DNA from: Streptomyces sp. TRM68367 | Lineage (GTDB): Bacteria; Actinomycetota; Actinomycetes; Streptomycetales; Streptomycetaceae | Length of the DNA stretch: 64,000 bases | Direction: 5' to 3' | Assembly (NCBI RefSeq): GCF_014495685.1 | Contig: NZ_JACTVI010000005.1 | Span: 1 to 64,000 of the forward strand | Shown: positions 46,950 through 56,226 of the stretch, in pieces | How positions within the stretch are numbered: the first letter of the stretch is position 1 | How the letters are laid out: each line of letters begins with the position of its first letter | Position numbers and translations under genes: made by a program | Notes under the pieces: generated by a model | Databases searched by the model: none | Told to the model about the DNA's origin: nothing | What the model saw: the letters and a program-made list of their open reading frames with translations, nothing else

Positions 46950-47231
46950 TCACGCGTGCCCCGCACGCGTGCGAGGCACGGCCGACCTGTCGAGGCCTGC
47001 CGGTGCGTGCTGTTCACCGCAATGTCCTGCGGCAATGTGTGAGTGCGCCACGCTCGGTCGAGGATCACGACCGAGGCATTTGTGATCCGCGTCGTCGGTG
47101 TGCCCGCAAGAGGTGCAGGCGAAGGTATACCGGCTGACGCGTGACGCCGGGTCCCATTGCTGGCAGACACCACATGTCTGCGAGGTCCTGAAAGGCGGAA
47201 CCACGACGAGTTCGGGCTCGCCATCAGTTCA
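46950..47231 (-). pseudogene. TnpB C-terminal remnant (zinc finger)
   Basis: Minus-strand translation gives ELVVVPPFRTSQTCGVCQQW, then YTFACTSCGHTDDAD. This is the RuvC/zinc-finger end of TnpB (xTSQTCxxCG...FxCxxCGHxxxAD), with the four Cys kept. The expected N-AA-N continuation is replaced by unrelated sequence. An in-frame stop lies just upstream at about 47232, and no RuvC residues upstream can be read. Confidence 0.7.
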
Positions 47232-47525
47232 GCCTGAGTGCGGTGCTGCGGGAGAGCTTTCGATCTTTCCGCAGTTCTTCTCGATCTGTCCCTGGATGGC
47301 CGCCACGAACTTGCCAAGGTTGCTTCAGGTCCGCGAGGCGGAGCCATCCCCTGAGGGGACGGATCGCGGCGGTGGGTGCCTACGCCGCTTCGACGGGTGA
47401 GCAGCCCGCCAGGCATCGAGGGCCGAGCGCGGCCAGGTAGGTGTGCGACCTGTGTAGATCGGGCGCGGGAAGGCATTGTTCGGACGCGAGTTGAGAACGC
47501 AGATCGCCTGGACGGAGATGCCTAG

Positions 47526-47657
47526 GTCGTCAGCCCGCAGGCTCCTGCCACGTTGCACGGGCACCTGTGGTCGCCCTCATACTTCTCCGCATCGTGCGGC
47601 GGAGCACCGTTGGCAATCGTCCGCCAGTACATCGAGCAGCAAAAACGTCCGCTCTAA
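47526..47657 (+). pseudogene. TnpA (IS200/IS605 Y1 transposase) C-terminal remnant
   Basis: Plus-strand translation reads HGHLWSPSYFSASCGGAPLA then IVRQYIEQQKRPL and a TAA at 47655. This is the end of IS200/IS605 TnpA, including the alpha helix that carries the catalytic Tyr (RQYIEQQ). The frame has a stop at 47523 and the HUH motif half is gone. Confidence 0.75.
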
Positions 47658-47810
47658 CGTGCACGTCAGAGCAGCCTTGAGATGCATTCATCCCCGGCGT
47701 GAACGCCGCGTGGCAAATAGCCAGCCACGGGAGGCCTTTCGCTCATGGGCCGTAAGACGGGCGCTCTACGACCGCTCAGAGTGTGATCAGCCCCCGACTA
47801 CCCTCATTGC

Positions 47811-49097
47811 CTACGCCGTCTTCTGCTCGCCCGGGCCCCGGCCGCGGGAGTCGCGGGGGATGAGGGTCGGGTTGACGTTGGAGAGGACCACGTCGGCGGT
47901 GATGACCACGCGGGCGACGTCCTTGCGGGACGGGACCTCGTACATCACGCCCTGGAGGACCTCCTCCATGATGGCGCGCAGGCCCCGCGCGCCGGTCTGG
48001 CGGAGGATGGCCTGGTCGGCGATGGCCTCCAGCGCCTCGCGCTCGAAGTCCAGCTCCACGCTGTCGAGTTCGAAGAGGCGCTGGTACTGCTTCACGAGCG
48101 CGTTGCGCGGCTCGACGAGGATCTGCAGCAGCGCCTCGCGGTCGAGGTTGTGGACCGAGGTGATGACCGGGAGGCGGCCGATGAACTCGGGGATCATGCC
48201 GAACTTGACCAGGTCCTCCGGCATGACCTCCTGGAACTGGTCCTTGGACTCCGTCTCCCGCTTGGAGCGGATCTGCGCGCCGAAGCCGATGCCCTTCGCG
48301 CCCGCCCGTGACTCGATGATCTTCTCCAGTCCGGCGAAGGCGCCGCCCACGATGAACAGGACGTTCGTCGTGTCGATCTGGATGAACTCCTGGTGCGGGT
48401 GCTTGCGGCCGCCCTGCGGCGGGACCGAGGCCGTGGTGCCTTCGAGGATCTTCAGCAGGGCCTGCTGGACACCCTCGCCGGAGACGTCCCGGGTGATCGA
48501 CGGGTTTTCGCTCTTCCGCGCGACCTTGTCGATCTCGTCGATATAGATGATCCCGGTCTCGGCCTTCTTGACGTCGTAGTCCGCGGCCTGGATCAGTTTG
48601 AGCAGGATGTTCTCGACGTCCTCGCCGACATAGCCCGCCTCCGTCAGCGCCGTCGCGTCGGCGATGGCGAACGGGACGTTCAGCATGCGCGCGAGGGTCT
48701 GGGCGAGGAGGGTCTTGCCGGAGCCCGTGGGGCCGAGCAGGAGGATGTTGGACTTGGCCAACTCGATGGCGTCGTCGCGGCCTTGGGCGCCGCCGTTCTC
48801 CCCCGCCTGGACGCGTTTGTAGTGGTTGTACACCGCCACGGACAGGGCCTTCTTGGCCGGCTCCTGGCCGACCACGTACCCCTCGAGGAACTCGTAGATC
48901 TCGCGGGGCTTGGGCAGTTCCTCCCAGCGGACCTCGCTCGTCTCCGCGAGCTCTTCCTCGATGATCTCGTTGCAGAGATCGATGCACTCGTCGCAGATGT
49001 ACACACCGGGCCCTGCGATGAGCTTCTTGACCTGCTTCTGGCTCTTTCCGCAGAACGAGCACTTGAGCAGATCGCCGCCGTCACCGATGCGTGCCAC
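47811..49097 (-). CDS. clpX: ATP-dependent Clp protease ATP-binding subunit ClpX
   Basis: AAA+ unfoldase feeding substrates to ClpP. GTG 49097 (428 aa) has AAGGGGAAG upstream and starts the N-terminal zinc domain: [17 protein letters not shown] and [11 protein letters not shown] give four Cys. AAA core: [20 protein letters not shown] (Walker A), [16 protein letters not shown] (Walker B), [15 protein letters not shown], the pore-loop region, [14 protein letters not shown] (IGF-type ClpP-binding segment appears as IGFGAQI), and the sensor-2 [16 protein letters not shown]. It lies downstream of clpP2 with a 174 bp gap. Confidence 0.97.
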   Translation of the reverse strand: MARIGDGGDLLKCSFCGKSQKQVKKLIAGPGVYICDECIDLCNEIIEEELAETSEVRWEELPKPREIYEFLEGYVVGQEPAKKALSVAVYNHYKRVQAGENGGAQGRDDAIELAKSNILLLGPTGSGKTLLAQTLARMLNVPFAIADATALTEAGYVGEDVENILLKLIQAADYDVKKAETGIIYIDEIDKVARKSENPSITRDVSGEGVQQALLKILEGTTASVPPQGGRKHPHQEFIQIDTTNVLFIVGGAFAGLEKIIESRAGAKGIGFGAQIRSKRETESKDQFQEVMPEDLVKFGMIPEFIGRLPVITSVHNLDREALLQILVEPRNALVKQYQRLFELDSVELDFEREALEAIADQAILRQTGARGLRAIMEEVLQGVMYEVPSRKDVARVVITADVVLSNVNPTLIPRDSRGRGPGEQKTA

Positions 49098-49271
49098 GGT
49101 GTGCTTCCCCTTCGCCTGGGAGACGCCTAGGTCCAGCGGCTCCTGGTGCTGCCTTATGTCCGACGGTACCTTGCCGAGCCCCCCGTTCGGGCCCCCCTTG
49201 GCACGGTTCACTTTGTCGTGCACCGTGCCAAACCATGCCAAGGGGCGGCAGACGATATCAGCCTCTCCGCG

Positions 49272-49979
49272 TCAGCGCAGCGAGGAGTTGTCCATCTTGC
49301 GGGTCGTGATGACCTGGTCGATCAGGCCGTACTGCAGCGCGTCCTCGGCCGTGAGGATCTTGTCGCGCTCGATGTCCTCGCGGATCTTGTCGATCGGCTG
49401 TGTGGAGTGCTTGGCCAGCATCTCCTCCAGCTGCGAGCGCATCCGGAGGATCTCGTTGGCGGCGATCTCCAGGTCGGAGACCTGGCCGCGGCCGGTCTCG
49501 CTGTACGGCTGGTGGATCAGCACGCGGGCGTTCGGCAGCGCCATGCGCTTGCCGGGCGTGCCGGCGGCCAGCAGGACGGCCGCTGCGGAGGCCGCCTGGC
49601 CCATGCAGACCGTCTGGATGTCGGGCTTCACGTACTGCATCGTGTCGTAGATGGCCGTGAGCGCCGTGAAGGAGCCACCGGGGCTGTTGATGTAGACCGA
49701 GATGTCCCGGTCGGGGTCCATCGACTCCAGGCACAGCAGCTGGGCCATGACGTCGTTGGCGGAGGCGTCGTCGATCTGGACGCCGAGGAAGATCACGCGC
49801 TCCTCGAAGAGCTTCGCGTACGGGTCGTACTCGCGGATGCCCTGGGAGGTGCGCTCGACGAAGCGCGGGATGACGTAGCGGGACTCGGCGGCGGGGCCGG
49901 TGTACTGGCCCTGGAAGGCGCGCGTGTCCTGCGCGGCGTGGCTACGGTCGTAGAGGCCGCTGCCGGGGAAGTCGTTCAC
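49272..49979 (-). CDS. clpP2: ATP-dependent Clp protease proteolytic subunit ClpP2
   Basis: Serine protease ring subunit. GTG 49979 follows AGGAG. 235 aa, longer at the N-terminus than ClpP1 (Tyr/Gln-rich [20 protein letters not shown]). Catalytic residues: Ser in [20 protein letters not shown], His in [15 protein letters not shown], Asp in the [19 protein letters not shown] region. It follows clpP1 with a 111 bp gap. In Streptomyces the clpP1-clpP2 pair is expressed together. Confidence 0.96.
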   Translation of the reverse strand: MNDFPGSGLYDRSHAAQDTRAFQGQYTGPAAESRYVIPRFVERTSQGIREYDPYAKLFEERVIFLGVQIDDASANDVMAQLLCLESMDPDRDISVYINSPGGSFTALTAIYDTMQYVKPDIQTVCMGQAASAAAVLLAAGTPGKRMALPNARVLIHQPYSETGRGQVSDLEIAANEILRMRSQLEEMLAKHSTQPIDKIREDIERDKILTAEDALQYGLIDQVITTRKMDNSSLR

Positions 49980-50090
49980 GGTGTCTCCTGAAAGGGGCTG
50001 AGGCGGTCGCCTGAGGCTGCTGGGGCTGTTCACCGGGCCCGGGCGGGGCCCCGGTGGGGTCCACGGAGCCACGAGGGCTCGTGGGGCCGC

Positions 50091-50708
50091 TCAGGCCCCG
50101 GTGCCGCCGCCGCCCGGCATGCCGGCGGCCGTGGGCATGACGTCGTCGATGAGGCCGTACTCCTTGGCCTCGAAGGCGTCGAACCAGCGGTCGCGGTCCG
50201 AGTCACGGGTGATCTGCTCGACCGTCTGGCCGGTGTGCTGGGCCGTGAGTTCGGCCATGCGCTTCTTGGTGTGCAGCAGCCGCTCGGCGTGGATCTTGAT
50301 GTCCGAGGCCGAGCCGGCCAGGCCGGCGGAGGGCTGGTGGATCAGGATCTCGGCGTTCGGCAGGGCGAACCGCTTGCCGGGGGTGCCGGCGCTCAGCAGG
50401 AACTGGCCCATGGAGGCCGCGAGGCCCATGGCGATCGTCACCACGTCGTTCTTGATGTACTGCATGGTGTCGTAGATCGCCATGCCCGCCGTGATCGAGC
50501 CGCCGGGGCTGTTGATGTACAGGAAAATGTCCTTGTCCGGTTCGGCGGCAAGGAGCAGCAGCTGTGCGGTGATCTTGTTCGCGATGTCGTCGTCCACCGG
50601 CTGGCCGAGGAAGATGATCCGCTCGTTGAGCAGCCGGTTGTAGACCTGGTCGCCGAGGCCACCACCGATGGAAGGCTCGCCGGCGGCGGAGGGCATCAGA
50701 TTCGTCAC
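50091..50708 (-). CDS. clpP1: ATP-dependent Clp protease proteolytic subunit ClpP1
   Basis: Partner of ClpP2 in the mixed protease. GTG 50708 (205 aa) has AGGTGG upstream; ATG four codons in is possible. Catalytic Ser in [20 protein letters not shown], His in [15 protein letters not shown], Asp in [20 protein letters not shown]. Substrate groove [20 protein letters not shown] is canonical. The C-terminus is Gly-rich (MPGGGGTGA). I looked for a clear ClgR-type operator upstream and could not identify one. Confidence 0.96.
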   Translation of the reverse strand: MTNLMPSAAGEPSIGGGLGDQVYNRLLNERIIFLGQPVDDDIANKITAQLLLLAAEPDKDIFLYINSPGGSITAGMAIYDTMQYIKNDVVTIAMGLAASMGQFLLSAGTPGKRFALPNAEILIHQPSAGLAGSASDIKIHAERLLHTKKRMAELTAQHTGQTVEQITRDSDRDRWFDAFEAKEYGLIDDVMPTAAGMPGGGGTGA

Positions 50709-51045
50709 GTATCCACCTGCTCGTCTTGCGACGGCGTCGGGCCGTCTCACGTTGTTCTGCGTATTCAAGGACCCTAACGCCGTGGCCCTCCGGGGGAATC
50801 CCGTGTTGGGGGGTGTTCGCCCGGGGCGTAGCGCGAGTGGCTCCGCCGGTGGGGCCGGTGCGTTCTCGCCGCAGGGGTTCTGTGCGTCGGCGCGTGCGGG
50901 TTGTCTGTGGCTTGTCGCGCCCACGCGGCGGAGCCGCATCGACACAGCCCCGCTCCCCTTTCGGGTCGGCTGACGCGGACGGGCCCCGAGAAGCGCAGGT
51001 GCGTCTCCCAGAGCCCGTCATACGTGCGTCAAGGTGCCGTGAGGA
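50709..51045. other. clpP1 upstream region with a dispersed streptomycete repeat
   Basis: 337 bases between tig and clpP1. 50891-50960 contains GGGTTGTCTGTGGCTTGTCG, CGCCCACGCGGCGGAGCCGC and ACAGCCCCGCTCCCCT, an arrangement I recognise as a recurrent intergenic element of Streptomyces. The clpP1 promoter should lie in 50709-50850. Confidence 0.5.
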
Positions 51046-52437
51046 TCAGGCCTCGGGCTTGTCCTCGGCGGCGGCCTCCGGCTCGGTGGCCTCGGTGGCG
51101 AGCTCCGTGGCCGTCTCCGTCTCGTCCTCGTCGTCCAGGTCGATGACCTCGCCGTTGGTGTCCTTGACCGTGGCGGCCTCGACCACGACGGCCAGGGCCT
51201 TGCCGCGGGCGACCTCGCCGACCAGGAGGGGGACCTGGCCGCCCTCGACGACCGCCTGGGCGAACTGGTCGGGGGACATGCCGGAGGAGGCGGCGCGGCG
51301 CATGAGGTGCTCGGTGAGCTCCTCCTGGTTGACGTTGAGCTTCTCCTGCTTGACCAGCTCGTCGAGCACGAACTGGGTCTTGATGCCCTTGACCGCGGCC
51401 TCGCGGGTCTCGGTCCCGAACTCCTCGGCTGTCTTGCCCTGCATCTCCAGGTACTTGTCGAGGTCGAGGCCCATCTGGCCGAGCTGGTGGTGCTCGAGGT
51501 TGTGCGTGCGGGTGTTGATCTCGTCCTCGAGCAGCTTCTCGGGGACCGGGACCTCGACCAGTTCGAGCAGCTTCTCCAGGACGCGCTCCTGCGCCTGCGT
51601 GGCCTGGTCGTACTGCTTCATGTTCTCCAGGCGCTTACGGCTGTCGGCCCTGAGCTCCTCGAGCGTGTCGAACTCGGAGGCGAGCTGCGCGAAGTCGTCG
51701 TCCAGCTCGGGCAGCTCCCGCGCGGCGACCTGGGTGACCTTCACGGTGACCTCGGCCTCCTTGCCGGCCGCCGAGCCGCCCTTGAGCTCGGAGGTGAAGG
51801 TGGCCTCGCCACCGGCCTCCAGGCCCTTCACGGCGTCGTCGATGCCGTCCAGCAGCTCGCCGGAGCCGATGGTGTAGGAGACGCCGTTCGCGACGCCGTC
51901 CTCCAGGACCTCGCCCTCGACCTTGGCCTCCAGGTCGATGGTGACGACGTCGCCGTCCTCGGCGGCGCGCTCGACCGGGGAGGTGGACGCGAAGCGCTCG
52001 CGGAGCTCCTCGACCGCCTTGTCGACGTCCTCCTCGGTGACCTCGACGGCGTCGACCTCGACCTCGATGCCGGAGTAGTCCGGGATCTCGATGGCCGGGC
52101 GGATGTCGACCTCGGCGGTGAAGTTCAGCGTCTCGCCGTCCTTCAGCTCCGTGATGTCGACCTCGGGCTGGCCCAGCGGGCTCAGCTCGGCGTTGTTCAC
52201 CGCGTCGGTGTAGAACTTCGGCAGCGCGTCGTTGACGGCCTCCTCCAGCACGGCGCCGCGGCCGAACCGCTGGTCGATGACCCGGGCCGGGACCTTGCCC
52301 TTGCGGAAGCCCTTCACCGTGACCTGCTGGTTGATCTTCTTGTACGCCGCGTCGAGGCTGTCCTTGAGCTCCTCGAAGGGCACCTCAACAGTGAGCCGAA
52401 CCCGAGTCGGGTTCAGGGTCTCCACGGCGCTCTTCAC
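51046..52437 (-). CDS. tig: Trigger factor
   Basis: Ribosome-associated chaperone and prolyl isomerase. GTG 52437 follows AAGGAG and gives 463 aa. Ribosome-binding domain ([20 protein letters not shown], with the GFRxGKxP signature), PPIase/FKBP-like domain at about residues 150-240 ([40 protein letters not shown]), and the helical C-domain ([20 protein letters not shown]). The acidic tail ([15 protein letters not shown]) is typical of actinobacteria. Placed ahead of clpP1-clpP2-clpX as in many bacteria. Confidence 0.96.
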   Translation of the reverse strand: MKSAVETLNPTRVRLTVEVPFEELKDSLDAAYKKINQQVTVKGFRKGKVPARVIDQRFGRGAVLEEAVNDALPKFYTDAVNNAELSPLGQPEVDITELKDGETLNFTAEVDIRPAIEIPDYSGIEVEVDAVEVTEEDVDKAVEELRERFASTSPVERAAEDGDVVTIDLEAKVEGEVLEDGVANGVSYTIGSGELLDGIDDAVKGLEAGGEATFTSELKGGSAAGKEAEVTVKVTQVAARELPELDDDFAQLASEFDTLEELRADSRKRLENMKQYDQATQAQERVLEKLLELVEVPVPEKLLEDEINTRTHNLEHHQLGQMGLDLDKYLEMQGKTAEEFGTETREAAVKGIKTQFVLDELVKQEKLNVNQEELTEHLMRRAASSGMSPDQFAQAVVEGGQVPLLVGEVARGKALAVVVEAATVKDTNGEVIDLDDEDETETATELATEATEPEAAAEDKPEA

Positions 52438-52663
52438 GGTTCGGTCTCCTTGTGGCTGACTTCTTGGTTTCTGCCGGAGCCAGACAGGTCCGGCGGATTT
52501 CGCCGCCCGGAGGGCTTCAGAGGATCTCAGACCTGAGACACACGGGCGTGCAGCTTGCATAGTAACGGCAGCGGGTACACGGCCCAAAAGGCGATCACGC
52601 GGGGTGATCAGGCGGCGATCACATGAGGTGACCGGGGACCGGTCACGTGCGGTGATCGGTTGC

Positions 52664-52740
52664 TGGTCGGGGTGGCGGGATTTGAACCCACGGCCTTCCG
52701 CTCCCAAAGCGGACGCGCTACCAAACTGCGCCACACCCCG
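52664..52740 (-). tRNA. tRNA-Pro (TGG)
   Basis: Minus strand. Acceptor CGGGGTG pairs with CACCCCG; D arm GCGC-AGTTTGGTA-GCGC; anticodon stem TCCGC/GCGGA with loop TTTGGGA, anticodon TGG; T arm GTGGG-TTCAAAT-CCCGC; discriminator A. CCA is encoded (52664-52666). It lies 227 bp upstream of the tig start on the same strand. Confidence 0.97.
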
Positions 52741-52902
52741 TCGGTGCGACACGTAGGGTACATGCCTCCGGGCACTCGGACCGCCGCATTTCCGCAGCGC
52801 CGCCGAAGCCGGGGGGCGTACGGGAACGGGGTGTGCGGTGAGAGGGTCGACCGGCTACGATGCCTCCAGTGCCGCGGTCACCTGACCTGCGGCGCGCGTT
52901 GT

Positions 52903-52973
52903 GCGGGCGTAGCTCAATGGTAGAGCCCCAGTCTTCCAAACTGGCTACGCGGGTTCGATTCCCGTCGCCCGCT
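52903..52973 (+). tRNA. tRNA-Gly (TCC)
   Basis: Plus strand. Acceptor GCGGGCG/CGCCCGC; D arm GCTC-AATGGTA-GAGC; anticodon stem CCAGT/ACTGG with loop CTTCCAA, anticodon TCC; T loop TTCGATT; discriminator T. The 3' CCA is not encoded. It is divergent from tRNA-Pro, 162 bp apart. Confidence 0.97.
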
Positions 52974-52981
52974 CTGTGCTG

Positions 52982-53013
52982 ATCGGGCCCGGTTCCGCGG
53001 AACCGGGCCCGAT
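52982..53013 (+). terminator. Terminator of tRNA-Gly
   Basis: A perfect 32-base palindrome (16-bp arms, centre at CCGCGG), 8 bp past the mature tRNA end. Confidence 0.85.
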
Positions 53014-53044
53014 GCGTTTGCGTGGCGGTCGGGGCGGGGTGCCC

Positions 53045-53240
53045 TCACCCGAGCTCTCGGCTTCGTTCAGGCAGTGCGGAGCACCCGTCGCGGCCGGTCT
53101 GGGCGAGGGCGGCGGAGGCGGCGAGCTCGTCGGCGTCGGCGTACTGGCCGTGCACGGCCTTGACGGCGAGGTGGCGGCCGGAGCCGAGCGGGCGAGGTGG
53201 ATCACGTCCATGCCGCCGGATCCGAGGTGGTCCTCGGTGC
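53045..53240 (-). pseudogene. N-lobe remnant of a Ser/Thr protein kinase
   Basis: Minus-strand translation gives EDHLGSGGMDVIHLARS (Gly-rich loop of a PknB-type kinase), then after a one-base frame change GSGRHLAVKAVHGQYADADE (with the catalytic Lys region AVK), ending RSRELG and a stop at 53045. No C-helix Glu, catalytic loop or DFG segment follows. A clear kinase fragment, inactive. Confidence 0.7.
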
Positions 53241-53392
53241 GGTGACCGCGCGCCTCCGCCGGGTCCGTTTCGCGCGGCGCCGCGCCTGTTCGTCCCCCAC
53301 CCCCGTCACGCGTCGTCCGACGATCGACGAACGCGGGCGAGCGCAGTGGCAGGCTCCGGGGGCGCCGCAGGCCGAGTTGGGCGGGGATCCGG

Positions 53393-53587
53393 TCAGAAGC
53401 TGATCGAGTTGACGGTCTCCGCTATCGAGTTGAGGAAACGGTTGATCGACGGGGCCATGCCGGTCGAGGCCAGGAAGAAGCCGAAGAGGATGGCGACGAT
53501 CGCGGGGCCCGCCTTGATGGACCCCCCGCGCATCAGCACCACCAGGATGATCGCCAACAGCAGCACCACAGACAGTGAAATGGCCAC
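53393..53587 (-). CDS. Small conserved membrane protein (64 aa)
   Basis: GTG 53587. Two membrane segments: ISLSVVLLLAIILVVLM (residues 3-19) and GPAIVAILFGFFLASTG (27-43), with a basic loop (RGGSIKA) between, then SINRFLNSIAETVNSISF, which looks like an amphipathic helix. I recall similar short proteins in other streptomycetes, without known function. No partner gene nearby is evident. Confidence 0.75.
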   Translation of the reverse strand: MAISLSVVLLLAIILVVLMRGGSIKAGPAIVAILFGFFLASTGMAPSINRFLNSIAETVNSISF

Positions 53588-54071
53588 AACTGATCACACC
53601 CTCGATCGGTCCGCTCTCCCGGCCCGGGGATGCAACTCCGCGCACCCCCGCCAGAACCATCGTGCCACCAACTGCGCCGGGCTATGCGGTCGGTGGCACA
53701 TCGTTCGGCCGGAAATCCGTCGGATCCGGGCGCAACCGGACGTGTTACCGCACTACCGGCCGGGTGCCGCATGGCAATTCGAGAAGACACCCGTCCCGGG
53801 AATTCGGCCGGATCGTTTCCGTCTTCATACAACACGTTTGCAGGTACAGAGAATTGACGGCGCGGGAGCCGACCGCCACTCTTATGCGTGACTTAGTCGG
53901 GATGAATCCTGACAAGGACGACACCAACAGCCAATAACCGGGAAACATCCCGCGAGTTTTACGGAAACCAGTGGACAACGCTAGGGTGCCTCAGATGTTC
54001 CACGCTGCCTCGTCCCCCGCAAGCGCAGCGAGGTCCCCGATCGTCTCCCCCAGTCACTGGCGGGAGGGTCC
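53588..54071. other. Intergenic upstream of the acyltransferase gene; no gene seen
   Basis: 484 bases with short frames only. 53940-53990 is AT-richer and has TTTTACGGAAACCAGTGGAC followed by AACGCTAGGGT, which could be a promoter for the acyltransferase gene (a -10-like CTAGGGT). This is a visual guess. Confidence 0.3.
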
Positions 54072-55265
54072 GTGACGTCGCCGCGACCGTACGGCAATCG
54101 CAGGGCGCCGCTTCCCCCGGCACGGTCGCCGGAGCAGGGAGTGCCGAGCCCGCGCCCGCCGCAGAATCCGCAGAGCAAGCAGGCCAGAGAGAACAAGCAG
54201 AACGGCAAGCAGCGCGACGCGTTCTTCGACAACGCCAAGTACCTGGCGATCGTTCTGGTGGCCATGGGCCACGCCTGGGAGCCGCTCAAGCATGACAGCC
54301 GGGTCGTGGAGGCCCTGTACACGGTGGTGTACGCGTTCCACATGCCGGCGTTCATCATCATCTCCGGTTACTTCTCGCGCAGTTTCGACCTGCGCCCCGA
54401 CCGGCTCAAGCGGCTGATCACCGGCGTCGTCGTGCCGTACGTCGTGTTCGAGACCGCCTATTCGCTCTTCAAGCGGGTCATCGACCACGATCCGGGGCAG
54501 CAGATCAGCCTGCTGGACCCCTGGTACCTGACGTGGTTCCTGTGCGCACTGTTCATCTGGCGGATGACCACGCCCATCTGGAAGCTGGTGCGCTGGCCGC
54601 TGCCCATCGCGCTCGGCATCGCCATGCTGGCCACCGTCTCGCCGGAGATCGGCGACGACCTGGACCTGCAGCGTGTCCTGCAGTTCCTGCCGTTCTTCGT
54701 GCTGGGCCTGTCCCTGAAGCCCGAGCACTTCCAGCTGGTGCGCCGGCGCGCGGTGCGGATCGCGGCGGTGCCGGTGTTCGCTGCGGCGCTGGTCGTCGGC
54801 TGGTGGTCGGTACCGCGGATGGCCGCCGGGTGGTTCTACCACCGCGACGCCGCGCAGGAGTTGGGCGCGCCCTGGTGGGCCGGGCCGGTCATGGTGCTCG
54901 CCCTGTTCGGCTGCTCGCTGGTGCTGACGGCCTGCTTCTTCGCCTGGGTGCCGGGCCGGCACCTGTGGTTCACGGCGCTCGGTGCGGGCACGCTGTACGG
55001 CTATCTGCTGCACGGCTTCTTCGTGAAGGCCGGTGACTACCGCGGCTGGTTCGACCACGCCTGGCTGCACCAGCCGCTCGGCGAGATCTTCGTGACCGTC
55101 GTCGCGGCCGCCGGTGTCACGCTGCTGTGCACCAAACCCGTGCAACAGGTCTTCCGGTTCGCGATGGAGCCGAAGATGGAGTGGGCCTTCAAGCGGGACG
55201 CCACGCAGGCCGCCCGCGAGCGGCAGAAGGCCGGCCGGCGCGAGCCCGAGAAGGTCAGCGCCTAA
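54072..55265 (+). CDS. Acyltransferase-3 family membrane protein (fucose 4-O-acetylase-like)
   Basis: Multi-pass membrane O-acyltransferase expected to acetylate a surface sugar or glycolipid. GTG 54072 with GGGAGG upstream; 397 aa. After a basic, Pro-rich N-terminal tail of about 48 residues comes the diagnostic RDAFFDNAKYLAIVLVAMGH with a conserved His, and FHMPAFIIISGYFSRSFD. About ten membrane segments follow (WYLTWFLCALFIWRM; LPIALGIAMLATVSPEIGDD; FLPFFVLGLSL; VMVLALFGCSLVLTACFFAW; LYGYLLHGFFVKAG). The C-terminus is charged. Its stop overlaps that of the convergent HD gene by 4 nt. The natural substrate is not evident. Confidence 0.88.
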   Translation: MTSPRPYGNRRAPLPPARSPEQGVPSPRPPQNPQSKQARENKQNGKQRDAFFDNAKYLAIVLVAMGHAWEPLKHDSRVVEALYTVVYAFHMPAFIIISGYFSRSFDLRPDRLKRLITGVVVPYVVFETAYSLFKRVIDHDPGQQISLLDPWYLTWFLCALFIWRMTTPIWKLVRWPLPIALGIAMLATVSPEIGDDLDLQRVLQFLPFFVLGLSLKPEHFQLVRRRAVRIAAVPVFAAALVVGWWSVPRMAAGWFYHRDAAQELGAPWWAGPVMVLALFGCSLVLTACFFAWVPGRHLWFTALGAGTLYGYLLHGFFVKAGDYRGWFDHAWLHQPLGEIFVTVVAAAGVTLLCTKPVQQVFRFAMEPKMEWAFKRDATQAARERQKAGRREPEKVSA

Positions 55266-55732
55266 TCACCGTCGGACACCTCGGTGTCACCGTTCAGACC
55301 GAGAAGTGCGCGCATCCGTGCGTACTTCTCGGTCAGTCGTGTGCGGGTGGCCGCGTCGAGGACCGCGAGGCGTGCCGGGTCCGCGTTGTGCGCCAGGTCG
55401 GCCTCCTTCACCAGCAGCGCTCCGGGCGCGGCGAGGATGCGCGCGGCGTACGCCTCAGGCGGCTCCCCGGCCCGCTTCGTGACCGCGAGCACGATGTCCT
55501 TCGTACGACGGCTCAGGGCCGCCTCGCGCAGCCACTGCCGCGACAGCGCGTCGTCCTCGACGGCGTCGTGCAGCCAGGCCGCCGCGATCTGCTCGTCGTC
55601 GCCGCCGCGGGCGCGGACGCCCTCGGCGACGGCCCGCAGGTGCTCGGCGTAGGGCCGTCCCGCCTTGTCGGTCTGGCCCTCGTGGGCGGCGCGGGCGACG
55701 GATTCGATCTCGGCCAGGGTCAGCTGTGTCAC
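55262..55732 (-). CDS. HD-domain hydrolase, Mesh1/SpoT-hydrolase-like
   Basis: 156 aa from GTG 55732. Sequence order EIESVARAAHEGQTDKAGRP, YAEHLRAVAEGV, AAAWLHDAVEDDALS, and LLVKEADLAHNADPARLA matches small metal-dependent HD proteins related to the (p)ppGpp hydrolase domain of SpoT and to Mesh1. The His and HD ligands are present. The substrate cannot be fixed from sequence. Convergent with the acyltransferase gene, stops overlapping. Confidence 0.85.
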   Translation of the reverse strand: MTQLTLAEIESVARAAHEGQTDKAGRPYAEHLRAVAEGVRARGGDDEQIAAAWLHDAVEDDALSRQWLREAALSRRTKDIVLAVTKRAGEPPEAYAARILAAPGALLVKEADLAHNADPARLAVLDAATRTRLTEKYARMRALLGLNGDTEVSDGD

Positions 55733-56226
55733 CCGTCCAGTGTCTCCCCGCGCAGCGCCGCGCGGGCCGGGACGGTGGCCGCGGTCACGCCGAGGAGGAG
55801 GATCGCGCCGGCGAACCCGCCGTACCGGCTGGAGCGCTCCGCCGGCCGGGACGAGGACCGAGGTCCGCAGCAGGCCGACGGCGGCGGTGACGCCCGGGGT
55901 GCGCTCGGCGCGGCGTACGGCGTACGGCGTCCGGGGCCAGGCCCGGGTCGGCGGTGACGAGATGGTCGGCGAGGACGCCGGCCCGCTGCTGCTGTTCGGT
56001 GGTCCGCTCCTCGCGGACGAGCCGACGGGCGCCCCGATCGTGCTCGCCCTGGCGTTCTCCGTCACGTATCGCACCGGCTTGTCCGTGCTGCGGGCCTAAC
56101 GCGGCGGACCCGCGACCTCCTCGAACTGGAGAGGCTCGGTGTTCCGTGGATCGGAGGGCCGGAGGGCCGTTCCCGGCTCATGGTGGCGCCTCCTCGTAGG
56201 AACTTGTGTTCCAACTGTCTGCCGCG
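55733..56226. pseudogene. Region with possible transporter gene remnants
   Basis: 494 bases without an intact gene. On the minus strand just upstream of the HD gene, GGFAGAILLLGVTAATVPAR then AALRGETLDG and a stop resembles the end of an FtsX-type ABC permease. On the plus strand around 56008-56034, LLADEPTGA resembles a MacB-type Walker B. The two lie on opposite strands, so at most one is likely real. Low confidence. Confidence 0.25.

Larger units (their letters stand above)
46855..47708. mobile_element. Decayed IS605-type insertion sequence (divergent tnpA and tnpB remnants)
   Basis: Between valS and clpX lie pieces of an IS200/IS605-family element. Left boundary: TTGACATCCTCCCC at 46855, the complement of GGGGAGGATGTCAA seen at the right end of such elements in Streptomyces. 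Inside are a tnpB remnant on the minus strand and a tnpA remnant on the plus strand, the divergent IS605 layout. Right boundary: after the tnpA stop comes GCATTCATCCCCGGCGTGAA with the hairpin CGGCGT-GA-ACGCCG (47695-47708), as in the left end of these elements. Both genes are broken, so the element is immobile by itself. Confidence 0.7.

Noticed and set aside
46806..47810. T-box leader upstream of valS
   Set aside because: No specifier stem or T-box sequence was found; the space is occupied by the IS605-type relic.
56008..56034. LLADEPTGA, a MacB-like Walker B motif on the plus strand
   Set aside because: No Walker A, signature motif or following sequence fits, and the nearby permease-like tail is on the other strand. 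Probably chance.
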